NCBI GenBank assembly: GCA_964442185.1
Contig: CAYTWT010000149.1
Span: 7,624 to 71,623, forward strand
Source of the DNA: CADEEV01 sp964442185
GTDB lineage: Bacteria > Acidobacteriota > Vicinamibacteria > Fen-336
Length of the DNA stretch: 64,000 nt
Direction of reading: 5' to 3'
A program made the translations under genes and the position numbers. The notes under the pieces were generated by a model that had not been told where the DNA came from, did no database searches, and saw only the letters and a list, made by a program, of their open reading frames with translations. Below are positions 54,724-63,169 of the stretch, in pieces. How positions within the stretch are numbered: the stretch's first letter is position 1; each line of letters starts with the position of its first letter.

Positions 54724-54954
54724 GTGGCGACGCTGCTCTCGATCGTGAGTTCGCTGCTCGTGGGTATCGTCCTCATCGTGGCTCCCTGGACGGTGCTGTG
54801 GGACGCCAACTATCTGCTGCAGCCGATGCCGTTGCTTCGCTCCATCCTGCTCAGTCCCTTCGCTCGCGGCGCCGTCAGCGGTCTGGGCGTCGTGAACATC
54901 CTGCTCGCGATCGACGAAGCCCGGCTGAGCCTGGCCCGCGAGCCTCAACGTTGA
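54724..54954 (+). CDS. Small two-helix membrane protein
   Basis: 76 residues from GTG 54724. Two membrane helices: LLSIVSSLLVGIVLIVAPW and RGAVSGLGVVNILLAIDEA. Between them is the segment TVLWDANYLLQPMPLLRSIL. It overlaps the MscS-gene start (TTGA), so it may be a channel partner. I do not recognise a named family. Confidence 0.7.
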   Translation: MATLLSIVSSLLVGIVLIVAPWTVLWDANYLLQPMPLLRSILLSPFARGAVSGLGVVNILLAIDEARLSLAREPQR

Positions 54955-56426
54955 ACCCCTTGACCAACCCGTGGATCGAGATCCCGCTCGCGATCCTAGC
55001 GCTCCTGACGCTGTTGCGCCTGGCACGACTGCGACCCGCGCTGCGCTGTCTTCTCGGGCCCTTCTCCCTGGCGGCGCTCGCCTGGACGGTGGTGAGCGTG
55101 TCGTTCGCCGGGCGCTTGCCAGAGCAGGGCTGGCTCGCGGTCGCGATCCTGGTGCCGTTCGTGCTGCTCTTCGTGAGGCTGGCGGTGCTCGCCTTCCAGG
55201 GCCTGTTCCGCCGCAGCCAGGGCCAGGCACCCCCGGCTCTGCTCGCGAGCGTCGTCGCCGTGGTGTTGTACGGGATCGCCGCGGGCGCCATCGCGTACAC
55301 GGCCTTTGGCGTGCAGCTCACGCCCTTCCTCGCGACCTCGGCGATCGTCGGCGCGGTGGTCGGACTGGCGCTCCAGGACACGCTCGGCAACCTGTTCACG
55401 GGCATCGCCCTCAGCATGGACGAGCCCTTCTTGATTGGCGACTGGGTCAAGATCGGCGACTCGGAAGGCCGTATCGAACAGGTTTCGTGGCGCGCGACGC
55501 GGCTGCACACGTGGTACGGCGACATGCTCACGATCCCCAACATCGAGGTTTCCAAACGCACCGTCCTCAACTACAGCAGACCGGCTGCGCCGCACTCACG
55601 GCTGCTTCACGTGGGCCTGGGCTTCCAGGTCCCGCCCAGCACGGTCTTCGCGGCGCTCGAACGGGCGCTAGGCGAGGTGCGCGGCCTGCCGGCGGAGCCT
55701 AGGCCGGTGGTTCGGCTCGTCGGCTACCGGGACTTTGCGATGGAGTATGAGATCCGCTATTTCGTGACCACGTACCAGGACTATAGGCGGGTGGAATCCG
55801 AGATCCTGCGCCTGCTCTGGTACGACCTGCACCGTAGCGGCATCGAGATCCCCTACCCCATCCGCAACGTGTACATGCATGAGGTGCAGCCGCAGGCCGA
55901 GGCTCAGATGTCGGCCGTCGAGCGCCTGGAACGCTCGCTCCGCGACATCGAACTGTTCCGGCCGCTTTCGGACACGGAGCGGCGCACCGCCGCGGCGAGT
56001 TTCAAGCGCCACCACTACGCACGTGGCGAGCGGATCATCGTCGAGGGCGAGCCGGGCAGCAGCTTTTTCGTGATCGACACCGGCGAGGTGGAGGTGCTGA
56101 AGAACATGAGCGGCTCGCTGCGCCCCATTGCACGGTTGCACGAGGGGCAGTTCTTCGGTGAGATGGCCCTGCTTACGGGAGCCGACCGGGCCGCAACCGT
56201 GGTGGCCGCAACCGACGCCGACATGTTCGCGATCGACAAGGCGGGTTTCCACGGTGTGCTGGTTGCAAACCCCGGGGTCGCCGTCGACATCTCGCGGATC
56301 CTCGCGGAGCGGCAAGGCGCCCTGACGAACGCCGCTATCGACGTTACCGAGCGCTTCGGCGCCGGCGCCGAAGCCACCCGGAAGGACGACCTCCTGAAGC
56401 GGATCCGCAGTTACTTCGGCCTGTAG
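54951..56426 (+). CDS. MscS-type channel with cyclic-nucleotide domain
   Basis: 491 residues from TTG 54951. Three to four membrane helices precede the pore helix TSAIVGAVVGLALQDTLGNL, then the MscS beta domain FLIGDWVKIGDSEGRIEQVS, ATRLHTWYGDMLTIPN. From about residue 330 a cNMP-binding domain follows (RGERIIVEGEPGSSFFVIDT, FFGEMALLTGADRAATVVAA) with the Arg-Ala pair intact. Such bCNG channels gate by cyclic nucleotide rather than tension. It may respond to the cyclase at 38256. Confidence 0.92.
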   Translation: MNPLTNPWIEIPLAILALLTLLRLARLRPALRCLLGPFSLAALAWTVVSVSFAGRLPEQGWLAVAILVPFVLLFVRLAVLAFQGLFRRSQGQAPPALLASVVAVVLYGIAAGAIAYTAFGVQLTPFLATSAIVGAVVGLALQDTLGNLFTGIALSMDEPFLIGDWVKIGDSEGRIEQVSWRATRLHTWYGDMLTIPNIEVSKRTVLNYSRPAAPHSRLLHVGLGFQVPPSTVFAALERALGEVRGLPAEPRPVVRLVGYRDFAMEYEIRYFVTTYQDYRRVESEILRLLWYDLHRSGIEIPYPIRNVYMHEVQPQAEAQMSAVERLERSLRDIELFRPLSDTERRTAAASFKRHHYARGERIIVEGEPGSSFFVIDTGEVEVLKNMSGSLRPIARLHEGQFFGEMALLTGADRAATVVAATDADMFAIDKAGFHGVLVANPGVAVDISRILAERQGALTNAAIDVTERFGAGAEATRKDDLLKRIRSYFGL

Positions 56427-57317
56427 CTACTTGAAAAACTCGTAGCGGTCTCCGGAGACGACCTCGACTGTGCGGACCTCGGAGTCGCGCAGGAACTGCA
56501 GGCTCAAGCGCTCGCCGGGAGCGCGTTGCCAGATCTCGCCGTACAGTTCGCGCAGCGACGACACCGGGCGACCTGCAACCGAGAGAAGCAGGTCGCCACG
56601 GGCGATCCCCGCGCGATCAGCCGGACCCGAAGCCACGACCCCGGTGATGAGCACGCCGCCGTCGAAGGCCTGCGGGAAGAACCCGATCCACGCGCGCCGG
56701 GGCTGGCCAGGCTCGCCCGCCTCGAGTGCCACCCGGTTCCCGAGGAAGAGTTCGATGGGGATCGCGAGGCTGTAGCGGCCAACGCTCGCAAGGCCGAGGG
56801 AGACGAGCCCGACCAGTCGCGCGGCTGCGTCGAAGAGCGGCGCGCCCGCCAGGCCGGGGTTGATGGCCGTAGTCAAGATCGCTTGCTCGAGCCGGTACTC
56901 CCAGAACGCATCGAAGGGTTCCACTGCGGAGACGTGTCCAGAGGCGCCCTTCCTCTCGCGCTCGGCGGTGCAGGTGAGGAGGAACACGGGCAGACCCGGA
57001 ACGACCGCAGAAGAGCGGCCCAGTCGCGCCACTGGCAGAGGCTCTCCGGCGAGGCAGAGTAGCGCCAAACCCGTGTCATGATCGAGCGCGACGCGGGTGA
57101 CTGCCCGCTGGCGGCCATCGATACCGCTCAGGTGGACGCGGGCGGCGCCCATCACGAGATAGTGCGCGGTGAGCACGCGGTCGGGCTCGACCGCCACGCC
57201 GACGCCCAGGCGCTGTTCCCCCAGCATCGATGCCGACGGGTGCGCGGCCGGGATCTGGCTCTCGATGTAGACGATTGAGGCGGCGGCGCTCCGCGGTAGG
57301 GCCACCAAGCCGTCCAT
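56427..57317 (-). CDS. Trypsin-fold/PDZ protein without catalytic Ser
   Basis: 296 residues. A trypsin-like domain is followed by a C-terminal PDZ domain (GPADRAGIARGDLLLSVAGR). The HtrA-type triad positions are His52 (VLTAHYLV), Asp81 (DHDTGLALL) and residue 157. HtrA has GNSGGPL there; this protein has INPGLAGAPLF, so Ser is Ala157. It should be proteolytically dead and act by binding. There is no obvious signal peptide. A TATAAT (57365-57370, minus) lies 48 bases upstream. Confidence 0.82.
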   Translation of the reverse strand: MDGLVALPRSAAASIVYIESQIPAAHPSASMLGEQRLGVGVAVEPDRVLTAHYLVMGAARVHLSGIDGRQRAVTRVALDHDTGLALLCLAGEPLPVARLGRSSAVVPGLPVFLLTCTAERERKGASGHVSAVEPFDAFWEYRLEQAILTTAINPGLAGAPLFDAAARLVGLVSLGLASVGRYSLAIPIELFLGNRVALEAGEPGQPRRAWIGFFPQAFDGGVLITGVVASGPADRAGIARGDLLLSVAGRPVSSLRELYGEIWQRAPGERLSLQFLRDSEVRTVEVVSGDRYEFFK

Positions 57318-57364
57318 ATCCCCCTGCCGCTATGCGCCCCCAGTCAATCGGGCGCCCGCTGCGC

Positions 57365-57370
57365 ATTATA
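57365..57370 (-). promoter_or_regulatory. -10 box for the trypsin/PDZ gene
   Basis: TATAAT is exact on the minus strand, 48 bases before ATG 57317. It lies at the end of the HAD remnant. No good -35 box accompanies it. Confidence 0.4.
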
Positions 57371-57378
57371 GGACTTCG

Positions 57379-57515
57379 TGCGTCGTCGCCCACGTACACC
57401 GCCTCGCGGGCGGGGATGCCCAGGGCGTCGAGTGTGACGTCAACGATGCGCGGATCCGGCTTGTCGAAGTCGAGAAGGGTCTGGTCGGCGTCGAAGAGAA
57501 CGGCGCGACGCCGAG
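57379..57515 (-). pseudogene. Remnant of a HAD-family phosphatase
   Basis: One minus-strand frame after the infA stop reads AVLFDADQTLLDFDKPDPRI then VDVTLDALGIPAREAVYVGD and D. This is HAD motif I (FDADQTLLDF, normally FDxDGTL) joined straight to the motif III/IV part (KPDPRI..., VYVGDD). The cap domain and motif II, normally more than 100 residues, are missing, as is the C-terminal end. No start codon or full fold remains. It is read here as an internally deleted gene fragment. Confidence 0.7.
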
Positions 57516-57527
57516 GCAGGAAGGGGG

Positions 57528-57746
57528 CTACTTGGCGCGGTAGGTGATGAGGCCGCGCTTCAGGTCGTAGGGGGAAACGCCCACTGTCACGCGGTCGCCG
57601 CCGATCACGCGAATCCGGTATTGTCGCATCTTGCCGTTGAGGCGCGCGAGAACCTCGTGGTTCTCGCCGCACTTCACCTTGTAGTTGCCGCCGGCGAACA
57701 CCTCGGTCACGACACCCTGCAATTCGATCAGGTCTTCCTTGCTCAT
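57528..57746 (-). CDS. infA: Translation initiation factor IF-1
   Basis: 72 residues with the IF-1 pattern: MSKEDLIELQGVVTEVFAGG, then GKMRQYRIRVIGGDRVTVGV and SPYDLKRGLITYRAK. It keeps the MRxxxIRI segment that the copy at 4766 lacks, so this is likely the main factor. IF-1 blocks the A site during initiation. It is isolated from ribosomal genes and followed by the HAD remnant. Confidence 0.95.
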   Translation of the reverse strand: MSKEDLIELQGVVTEVFAGGNYKVKCGENHEVLARLNGKMRQYRIRVIGGDRVTVGVSPYDLKRGLITYRAK

Positions 57747-58040
57747 TCACGCTCCCGTTAAACACTGCATTATCCGCCGGGTGGCCCGGGCGTGTCCAGA
57801 AGGCCCATTCTCGCAAAGGCGTCGCGGGCGGCCGCCACCTCGACGATGGCCGAAGCGGCCGGGAAGATGCCGAAGCGCCGCAGACAACCCGGCCAGACGC
57901 CACGTCTGGTCCGCCCGCAGCTCGAGCAGCGATCGGGTCTCACGCTCATCGCGAGACCGACGCAGGCACTCGCCAGCTTAGAATGGCTCCAGGTGGGAGC
58001 CATCGAGCCTGGCATGACGACGCTGTCGAAGCGAGCCTTG
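57747..58040 (+). other. Intergenic region without a clear gene
   Basis: About 294 bases between infA and the first glycosyltransferase. Weak frames cross it but none has protein-like sequence. TAGAAT occurs near 57979-57984, and ATG 58014 is an alternative glycosyltransferase start. Nothing else is evident. Confidence 0.5.
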
Positions 58041-58832
58041 ATGAACGCTCCCCGGGTCAGCGTCGTGATCCCGTGTCGCGACGACGGGCGCTTCCTCGAG
58101 GAGGCGCTGGCTTCGATCGCAGCCCAGACGCTCCCAGCGCGGGAGGTTCTCGTCGTGGACGACGGTTCGACAGAGGCGCAGACCCGGCAGCTCTTCGACA
58201 GTTGGAGTCGGAGCGACGCTCGCCTCGTTCGTCTCGGGCCCGTCGGGGTCAGCGCGGCGCGCAACCTGGCGATCGCGCAGGCTCGCGGCGAGTTCATCCT
58301 GCCCCTCGACGCAGACGACCGCATCGCACCGCGCTACCTGGAACTTGCCGTCCAGCCTTTGGAGCGGGAGCCTCGCGTCGGCATCGTCGAATGCGAAGCG
58401 GAACTGTTCGGCGATGCGTTTGGTCCCTGGACACGGCCTCCGTTTCGGATGCCGCACTTTCTCCTCGGCAACAGCATCGTGCCGGCGGCCCTCTTCCGCA
58501 AGACCGACTTCGAACGCACGCGTGGCTACAACCCCAACATGGTCCATGGCTGGGAGGATTTCGATCTTTGGCTGTCGTTTCTCGAGCTCGGCCTGGGGGT
58601 GACGCGTCTGCCCGAGACGCTGTTCTTCTATCGCCAGCGGCCGCACTCGCGCAGCCGCCGGCTCGGCCAGGAGCGCCGCACGGCCTGCGCCTATGCCCGC
58701 ATCCTGCTCAACCACAAGCGTCTGTATGCGCGTCATCCCCAGATCCTGCCGCGGTACGCCGCGCGCATGGCGCGCGCGGCGCTGCGCGAACTGGCGATCT
58801 CTTCAAGGGCCGCCTCGAGCAGGCGGGCGTAG
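58041..58832 (+). CDS. Family 2 glycosyltransferase
   Basis: 263 residues from ATG 58041 (ATG 58014 is an alternative). A GT-A fold: VSVVIPCRDDGRFLEEALAS, VVDDGSTEAQTRQLF, ILPLDADDRIAPRYLE and the acceptor-side GWEDFDLWLSFLELG. It transfers a sugar from a nucleotide donor; the donor and acceptor cannot be told. No membrane helix. It is the first gene of a glycan-type cluster, on the opposite strand to three related enzymes. Confidence 0.9.
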   Translation: MNAPRVSVVIPCRDDGRFLEEALASIAAQTLPAREVLVVDDGSTEAQTRQLFDSWSRSDARLVRLGPVGVSAARNLAIAQARGEFILPLDADDRIAPRYLELAVQPLEREPRVGIVECEAELFGDAFGPWTRPPFRMPHFLLGNSIVPAALFRKTDFERTRGYNPNMVHGWEDFDLWLSFLELGLGVTRLPETLFFYRQRPHSRSRRLGQERRTACAYARILLNHKRLYARHPQILPRYAARMARAALRELAISSRAASSRRA

Positions 58833-58855
58833 CCGGCTGCCGAGAAGCGCTCCGC

Positions 58856-59905
58856 TCAACCCCTGTCGCGGGCGGCGTCGCGGTAGAGCCGGCGTAGCGG
58901 CCGGTAGCGCGACACGAGGCCGAGCGTTACAGCCCCCACGACGAGCGAGTCCCGAAGCAGCGACCGCAATACCGGCCAGAGCCGCCCGCCCTCGCGGCGC
59001 CGGAATGCGACGCTCGTCCGCCAGAGTCGGCCGAGATGCCCGAGTGGAAAAGCACTCGCGATCAGGCACCAGTTCCGGAGAAAGGGGTAATGGTCGCGCA
59101 GGTCGAAATCGAGCGAGCCGCCCTGCGCCGCGACGAAGCGACGCAGGTAGGCGATTTTCCTCTGGGAGTGCGCGAGGCCCCACACCCTCAGCCGCTCCGG
59201 GCAATCGACGGCCTCGGCATGCCCGTTCCGATCGTGCACCCGGTAGATCCCGAGGCGGGCGTCGATCGCTCCGACGGGACCTAGATAGGCTGCCGAGAAC
59301 GTGAGCGGGGTGTCGGCCCAGAGACGCCACTCGGGCTCCGGCAGCGGGAAGATGCGCCGCGCGAGGCGGGCCGGGATCGCCATTCCGGTGGGCGCCGAGA
59401 AAGGCCACGGAGCGAAGCCCTGCTCACGCAAGCGCTCGAAGACCTCGCCGCTCCAGAGGTCGACCCGTGGCAGGTCCCGGACCTGGGATCCCGGTGCGCA
59501 CCGCGTCTCGAGCGGGTGACAGACGAGTCCCCACGGTGCCTCGCGGTACTTCTCCACGACGGTGGCGACCTTCGCGGGCAGCCAGACGTCGTCCGAATCG
59601 AGGAAGCAGATGATCTCCCCGCGCGCGGCCGCGACCCCGGCGTTGAAGGCCGACGCCTGCCCGCCGTTCGGCTTGAAGATGGTGCGGATCCGCTCCGCGT
59701 ACTCGTGCAGGATGTCGCGGGAATCGTCGGTGGAGCCGTCGTCGACGACGACGACCTCGAGGTTCCGATACGTTTGATTGAGCGCGCTGTCGACCGCCTC
59801 GCGCAGGTAACGGCCGTAGTTGTAGCTCGTCACGATGGCCGTCACGAGCGGCTCGGGGGCCGGCGCCGGCGCGCCGCTTTCAAGCATCTCGCTTATTCCA
59901 TCCAC
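58856..59905 (-). CDS. Family 2 glycosyltransferase (paralogue A)
   Basis: 349 residues. Motifs are VTAIVTSYNYGRYLREAVDS, VVVVDDGSTDDSRDIL, KPNGGQASAFNAG and ICFLDSDDVWLPAK. The C-half has PLPEPEWRLWADTPLTFSAAYLGPVG (split by a turn) and YRVHDRNGHAEAV. It is clearly related to the enzymes at 59880 and 62045. Its start overlaps the next gene by 26 bases, so it is translated with paralogue B. Confidence 0.92.
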   Translation of the reverse strand: MDGISEMLESGAPAPAPEPLVTAIVTSYNYGRYLREAVDSALNQTYRNLEVVVVDDGSTDDSRDILHEYAERIRTIFKPNGGQASAFNAGVAAARGEIICFLDSDDVWLPAKVATVVEKYREAPWGLVCHPLETRCAPGSQVRDLPRVDLWSGEVFERLREQGFAPWPFSAPTGMAIPARLARRIFPLPEPEWRLWADTPLTFSAAYLGPVGAIDARLGIYRVHDRNGHAEAVDCPERLRVWGLAHSQRKIAYLRRFVAAQGGSLDFDLRDHYPFLRNWCLIASAFPLGHLGRLWRTSVAFRRREGGRLWPVLRSLLRDSLVVGAVTLGLVSRYRPLRRLYRDAARDRG

Positions 59906-60941
59906 GGGTCTCTTCTCGGTAGAGCCTGCGAAGCCGCCGGAAGCGCGACGGAACGGGCAGCGTCGCCACGCCCGCCGCGACCGCGTCCTTCAGGAGTGAA
60001 CCGACGACCCCGGGCCAGCGCCAGCCGGCGCTCCGCCGAAAGCGCACGCCCTCTCGCCAGAGCGCCGGGAGATGCGCGACCGGCACACGCGACGCGATCA
60101 GACACCAGTCGCGTAGATGACGATAGTCGTGGCGCAGCTCGGTCTCGAGACGGTCGCCGCGCGGCGCGAGAAACTCGCGAAGGAACTTCTCGCGGCGCGG
60201 CAGCTGCCAGAGGTGCCAGACTCGCTTGCGCTCCGGCGTGAATCTCTCGAAACCGAGGTCGTTCCGGCCGTGCACCCGGTAGTGCCCAAGCGGCACGCCG
60301 ATCGCCCCGACGGGCGCAAGATAGGCGGCCGCGTAGGCGATTGGAGTGTCCGCCGCGTTGCGCCAGTCCCGCTCCGGGAGCGGGCCGATCCGCTGGGCGA
60401 GCGCCGCCGGTAGCGAGAGTCCCGAGGTCGGGCTGAAGGCCCACGCGAGGCGCTCGCGCACGAGGTCGGCGAAGACGCGTCCCTCGCGCAGTCGAACGCC
60501 GGTACACGCCGACCAGGTTGCGTCGGGCACGCGGACGCCCCGGTCCCCACGCATGAGCAGGTCGTGCGAGACGAGCCCCCAGGGACCCTGCCGGTACTTT
60601 TCGACGACCGACGCGATCTTCTCGGGAAACCACGTGTCGTCCGCGTCGAGGAGGCAGAGAAGCTCGCCGCGTGCTTCGCGGATTCCGGTGTTCACCGCCG
60701 CGGCCTGCCCGCCGTTCGGCTGGAAGATCGTGCGAATCCGGTTTTCGTACCGCCGCAGGACCTCGCGCGAGGCGTCGGTAGAGCCATCGTCCACGACGAT
60801 CACCTCGACCTTCGGATACGTTTGAGCGAGGCAGCTCTCGATCGCTTCGCCGACGAAGTCGGCATAATTGCAGTTGTTGATCAGCGCCGAGACGAGCGGC
60901 TCCTCGCCCTGCGCGATCTTCAACAGTACAGCAGTAGACAT
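59880..60941 (-). CDS. Family 2 glycosyltransferase (paralogue B)
   Basis: 353 residues from ATG 60941; GTG 60980 is a longer option. Motifs are VSALINNCNYADFVGEAIES, VIVVDDGSTDASREVL, QPNGGQAAAVNTG and LCLLDADDTWFPEK. It shares the C-terminal layout of paralogue A (DWRNAADTPIAYAAAYLAPV, YRVHGRNDLGFER). The two probably arose by duplication and act on the same glycan. The sulfotransferase gene is divergent from it. Confidence 0.92.
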   Translation of the reverse strand: MSTAVLLKIAQGEEPLVSALINNCNYADFVGEAIESCLAQTYPKVEVIVVDDGSTDASREVLRRYENRIRTIFQPNGGQAAAVNTGIREARGELLCLLDADDTWFPEKIASVVEKYRQGPWGLVSHDLLMRGDRGVRVPDATWSACTGVRLREGRVFADLVRERLAWAFSPTSGLSLPAALAQRIGPLPERDWRNAADTPIAYAAAYLAPVGAIGVPLGHYRVHGRNDLGFERFTPERKRVWHLWQLPRREKFLREFLAPRGDRLETELRHDYRHLRDWCLIASRVPVAHLPALWREGVRFRRSAGWRWPGVVGSLLKDAVAAGVATLPVPSRFRRLRRLYREETRGWNKRDA

Positions 60942-61056
60942 TTCCCGGGCCTGGCTGGCTCGTGCAGCGTCTCCGTGCACAGCGCTCCGCTCACACTCTC
61001 GTGCCGGCAGGGTCGAAGGCTAGCGAAGAGCACCCGCACGAACCGATTGTAGCGTG

Positions 61057-61062
61057 TAGAAT
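61057..61062 (+). promoter_or_regulatory. -10 box near the sulfotransferase start
   Basis: TAGAAT lies 9 bases before ATG 61072. Transcription from it would start within a few bases of the ATG, again suggesting a leaderless or very short leader. No -35 match is seen. Confidence 0.35.
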
Positions 61063-61071
61063 CCCGGCGCC

Positions 61072-62037
61072 ATGGACGCGGTCCCGCCGGCGCTGCCTGC
61101 CTCGCGCAAGCTGCTCTTCATCGTCGGCTTCCCGCGCAGCGGCACGACGTGGCTGAGGGCACTGCTGGCCGCGCACCCCGCCGTGGCGGCGCTCGAGGCG
61201 GAGTCCTATCTCTTCGACGATCTCTATCTGGGTCATCTGGATGCGTCGTGGCAGGCGGAGCGAGCTCTCGCCGCGGCCGGCGGCAAGCCGTTCGCGCTCT
61301 CGGCGATGCTGAGCGAGGCCGAGTTCGACGAGCTGCTCCGCGCCTTCGCGAGCTCAGTCCTGGCCCGGGTCGCACAGGCACGTCCCGAGTCCGGCCTCGT
61401 GGTGGAGAAGACGCCGACGCACGCGCGCTTCGCACCGCTGATCCTGCGGCTCTTCCCCGAGGCCTATTTCCTCCACATCATTCGCGACCCGCGCGAGGTG
61501 TATTGCTCCACGCGCGCGGCGGCTCGCGGCTGGGGGCGTTTCTGGGCGAGCCAGGATGCGGTCGACGTGACGCGGCGCTGGGATCTGCTGCTCCGCGAAG
61601 CGCTCGCGATCGCGAGCCTCACCCCGCGCTATCGGCAGTTGCGCTACGAAGACCTGCTGGCCGACACGCCCGGCGGACTGGCAGGGCTCCTCGCCTGGCT
61701 GGACCTCGACCACCATGCGCCCCTGTGCCGAAGCATCGCCGAAGCCTGCAGCCTCGAGAGCCTTCGGCACCGCTGGTCTCACAACCCGGCCTTCTTCCGT
61801 CGCGGGGCTGCCGCCGGCTGGCGCGATGAGCTCGTCCGATCCGAGATTGCCCTCGTCGAGTTCATCGCTGGCGCGCGCATGCAGGCGCTCGGCTACGAGT
61901 TGGCTGTCGCGCCCCGCTGGAAGCCATGGCGTCTGCGGCTGCGAGATGTCGTCGCGAGACTGGCCTCGGGAGCGGCCCGCAACCTGCAGGCCCTTGCCGG
62001 CGGGCCCCTCGGCACAGGCGGAAGCCGGCCGTCCTGA
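61072..62037 (+). CDS. PAPS-dependent sulfotransferase
   Basis: 321 residues. The PAPS 5'-phosphosulfate loop is LLFIVGFPRSGTTWLRALLA. The 3'-phosphate motif is FLHIIRDPREVYCSTRAAA. EKTPTHARFAPLILRLFP is typical of the sulfotransfer_1/3 families. It would sulfate a glycan or lipid acceptor. Its place among glycosyltransferases suggests sulfated surface polysaccharide or glycolipid. The last ~50 residues are Ala/Arg-rich. Confidence 0.9.
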   Translation: MDAVPPALPASRKLLFIVGFPRSGTTWLRALLAAHPAVAALEAESYLFDDLYLGHLDASWQAERALAAAGGKPFALSAMLSEAEFDELLRAFASSVLARVAQARPESGLVVEKTPTHARFAPLILRLFPEAYFLHIIRDPREVYCSTRAAARGWGRFWASQDAVDVTRRWDLLLREALAIASLTPRYRQLRYEDLLADTPGGLAGLLAWLDLDHHAPLCRSIAEACSLESLRHRWSHNPAFFRRGAAAGWRDELVRSEIALVEFIAGARMQALGYELAVAPRWKPWRLRLRDVVARLASGAARNLQALAGGPLGTGGSRPS

Positions 62038-62044
62038 ACGCCCT

Positions 62045-63166
62045 TCAGGCCCTGCGCAGCGGCGGTGGCAACGCCCCGCTGGCTTCCCGCCGGGACGTAT
62101 AACGCGGCCACAGCGGCGGTGGCAACACCCCGCCGGCTGGCCGCCGGGGCGCGTAACGCCGCCGCAGTTCGGACCATGGGGACGGCACACCGAGCGAGAT
62201 GCCGATAGCGGCCAGCGTGTCCCAAACCAGGGACCAGGGCAGGCTGAGCCATGAGGCCGTGCGCGCCGGCCGCTCGCGCAGTTTCGCACGCCAGAGTCGC
62301 GGCAGATCCAGTACTGGGAGCGGCCGCGTGAGGAGGCTCCATTCGCGGCAGTAGAAATATCGGTCGCGCAGGTCCAGGTCCGGAGCCTCGCCGCCGTGGC
62401 GGCGGACGAAGTCCTTCAAGTAGGCGAGCCGCCGCGCCGGATCTTCCACGCCGCGAAAGCGGATGATCCAGCTCTCGTGGCTGGATGGCAGCAGGAATTG
62501 ATTGCTGCCGTGCACGCGGTAGACGCCGAGCGCCTGCTCGAGCGCGCCGACGACGCCGAGCCAGGCCGCTCCGTAGGCCACAGGGTTGTCGGCGCAGATC
62601 GGCCAATCGACTTCCGGCAGCGGCGCCAGAGCCTGCGCCACCGCCCTCGTGATCGACATCCCCGAAGTGGGGCTGAATTGCCAGCCGGCGCCTCGAGCGA
62701 GCAGCTCCGGGATGACGCTACCGCGGGCCAGCGACGTGTTCGTGGCGAGGCACCAACTCGAGGCGGGGCCGGTCTGCCCGTCTTCGTAGGCCAGCGTGAG
62801 GTCGTGGCAGACGAGCGCCGGACCTTCGCGATGGGCCTCGACGACCCGCGCCACCTTGTCGGGAAACCAGAGATCGTCCGCGTCCAGAAAGCAGATCAGC
62901 TCGCCGCGGGCTGCCGCGAAGCCCGCGTTGAAGGCTGAGGCCTGGCCGCCCTGTTGCTTGAGGATGGTGCGGATGCGCGCGCCATAGCCCGCCAGGATCT
63001 CCCGCGACGCGTCGCTCGAGCCGTCGTCCACGACCAGCACTTCGAGCGGCGTGTGGCTCTGCGCGAGCGCGCTGTCGATGGCGGCGGCCAGGAACCGGCC
63101 GTAGTTGTGATTCGTGACGAGAGCGGTCACGAGCGGATGCTCCGAGAGTGGCGAGGTCTTCAGCAC
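62045..63166 (-). CDS. Family 2 glycosyltransferase (paralogue C)
   Basis: 373 residues. Motifs are VTALVTNHNYGRFLAAAIDS, VLVVDDGSSDASREIL, KQQGGQASAFNAG and ICFLDADDLWFPDK. The middle has LPEVDWPICADNPVAYGAAW. It is related to the enzymes at 58856 and 59880. The C-terminus holds an 18-residue tandem repeat (RYAPRRPAGGVLPPPLWP, RYTSRREASGALPPPLRR) from a 54-base DNA duplication. It starts 3 bases after the Fpg-like gene. Confidence 0.92.
   Translation of the reverse strand: MLKTSPLSEHPLVTALVTNHNYGRFLAAAIDSALAQSHTPLEVLVVDDGSSDASREILAGYGARIRTILKQQGGQASAFNAGFAAARGELICFLDADDLWFPDKVARVVEAHREGPALVCHDLTLAYEDGQTGPASSWCLATNTSLARGSVIPELLARGAGWQFSPTSGMSITRAVAQALAPLPEVDWPICADNPVAYGAAWLGVVGALEQALGVYRVHGSNQFLLPSSHESWIIRFRGVEDPARRLAYLKDFVRRHGGEAPDLDLRDRYFYCREWSLLTRPLPVLDLPRLWRAKLRERPARTASWLSLPWSLVWDTLAAIGISLGVPSPWSELRRRYAPRRPAGGVLPPPLWPRYTSRREASGALPPPLRRA
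62055..62164. repeat. 54-base tandem repeat, two copies
   Basis: Two copies about 54 bases long begin with CAGCGGCGGTGGCAAC at 62057 and 62111 and differ at several sites. They encode the two 18-residue Pro/Arg-rich units at the C-terminus of the glycosyltransferase. The repeat ends at the junction with the following gene end. Confidence 0.85.
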
Positions 63167-63169
63167 GGG

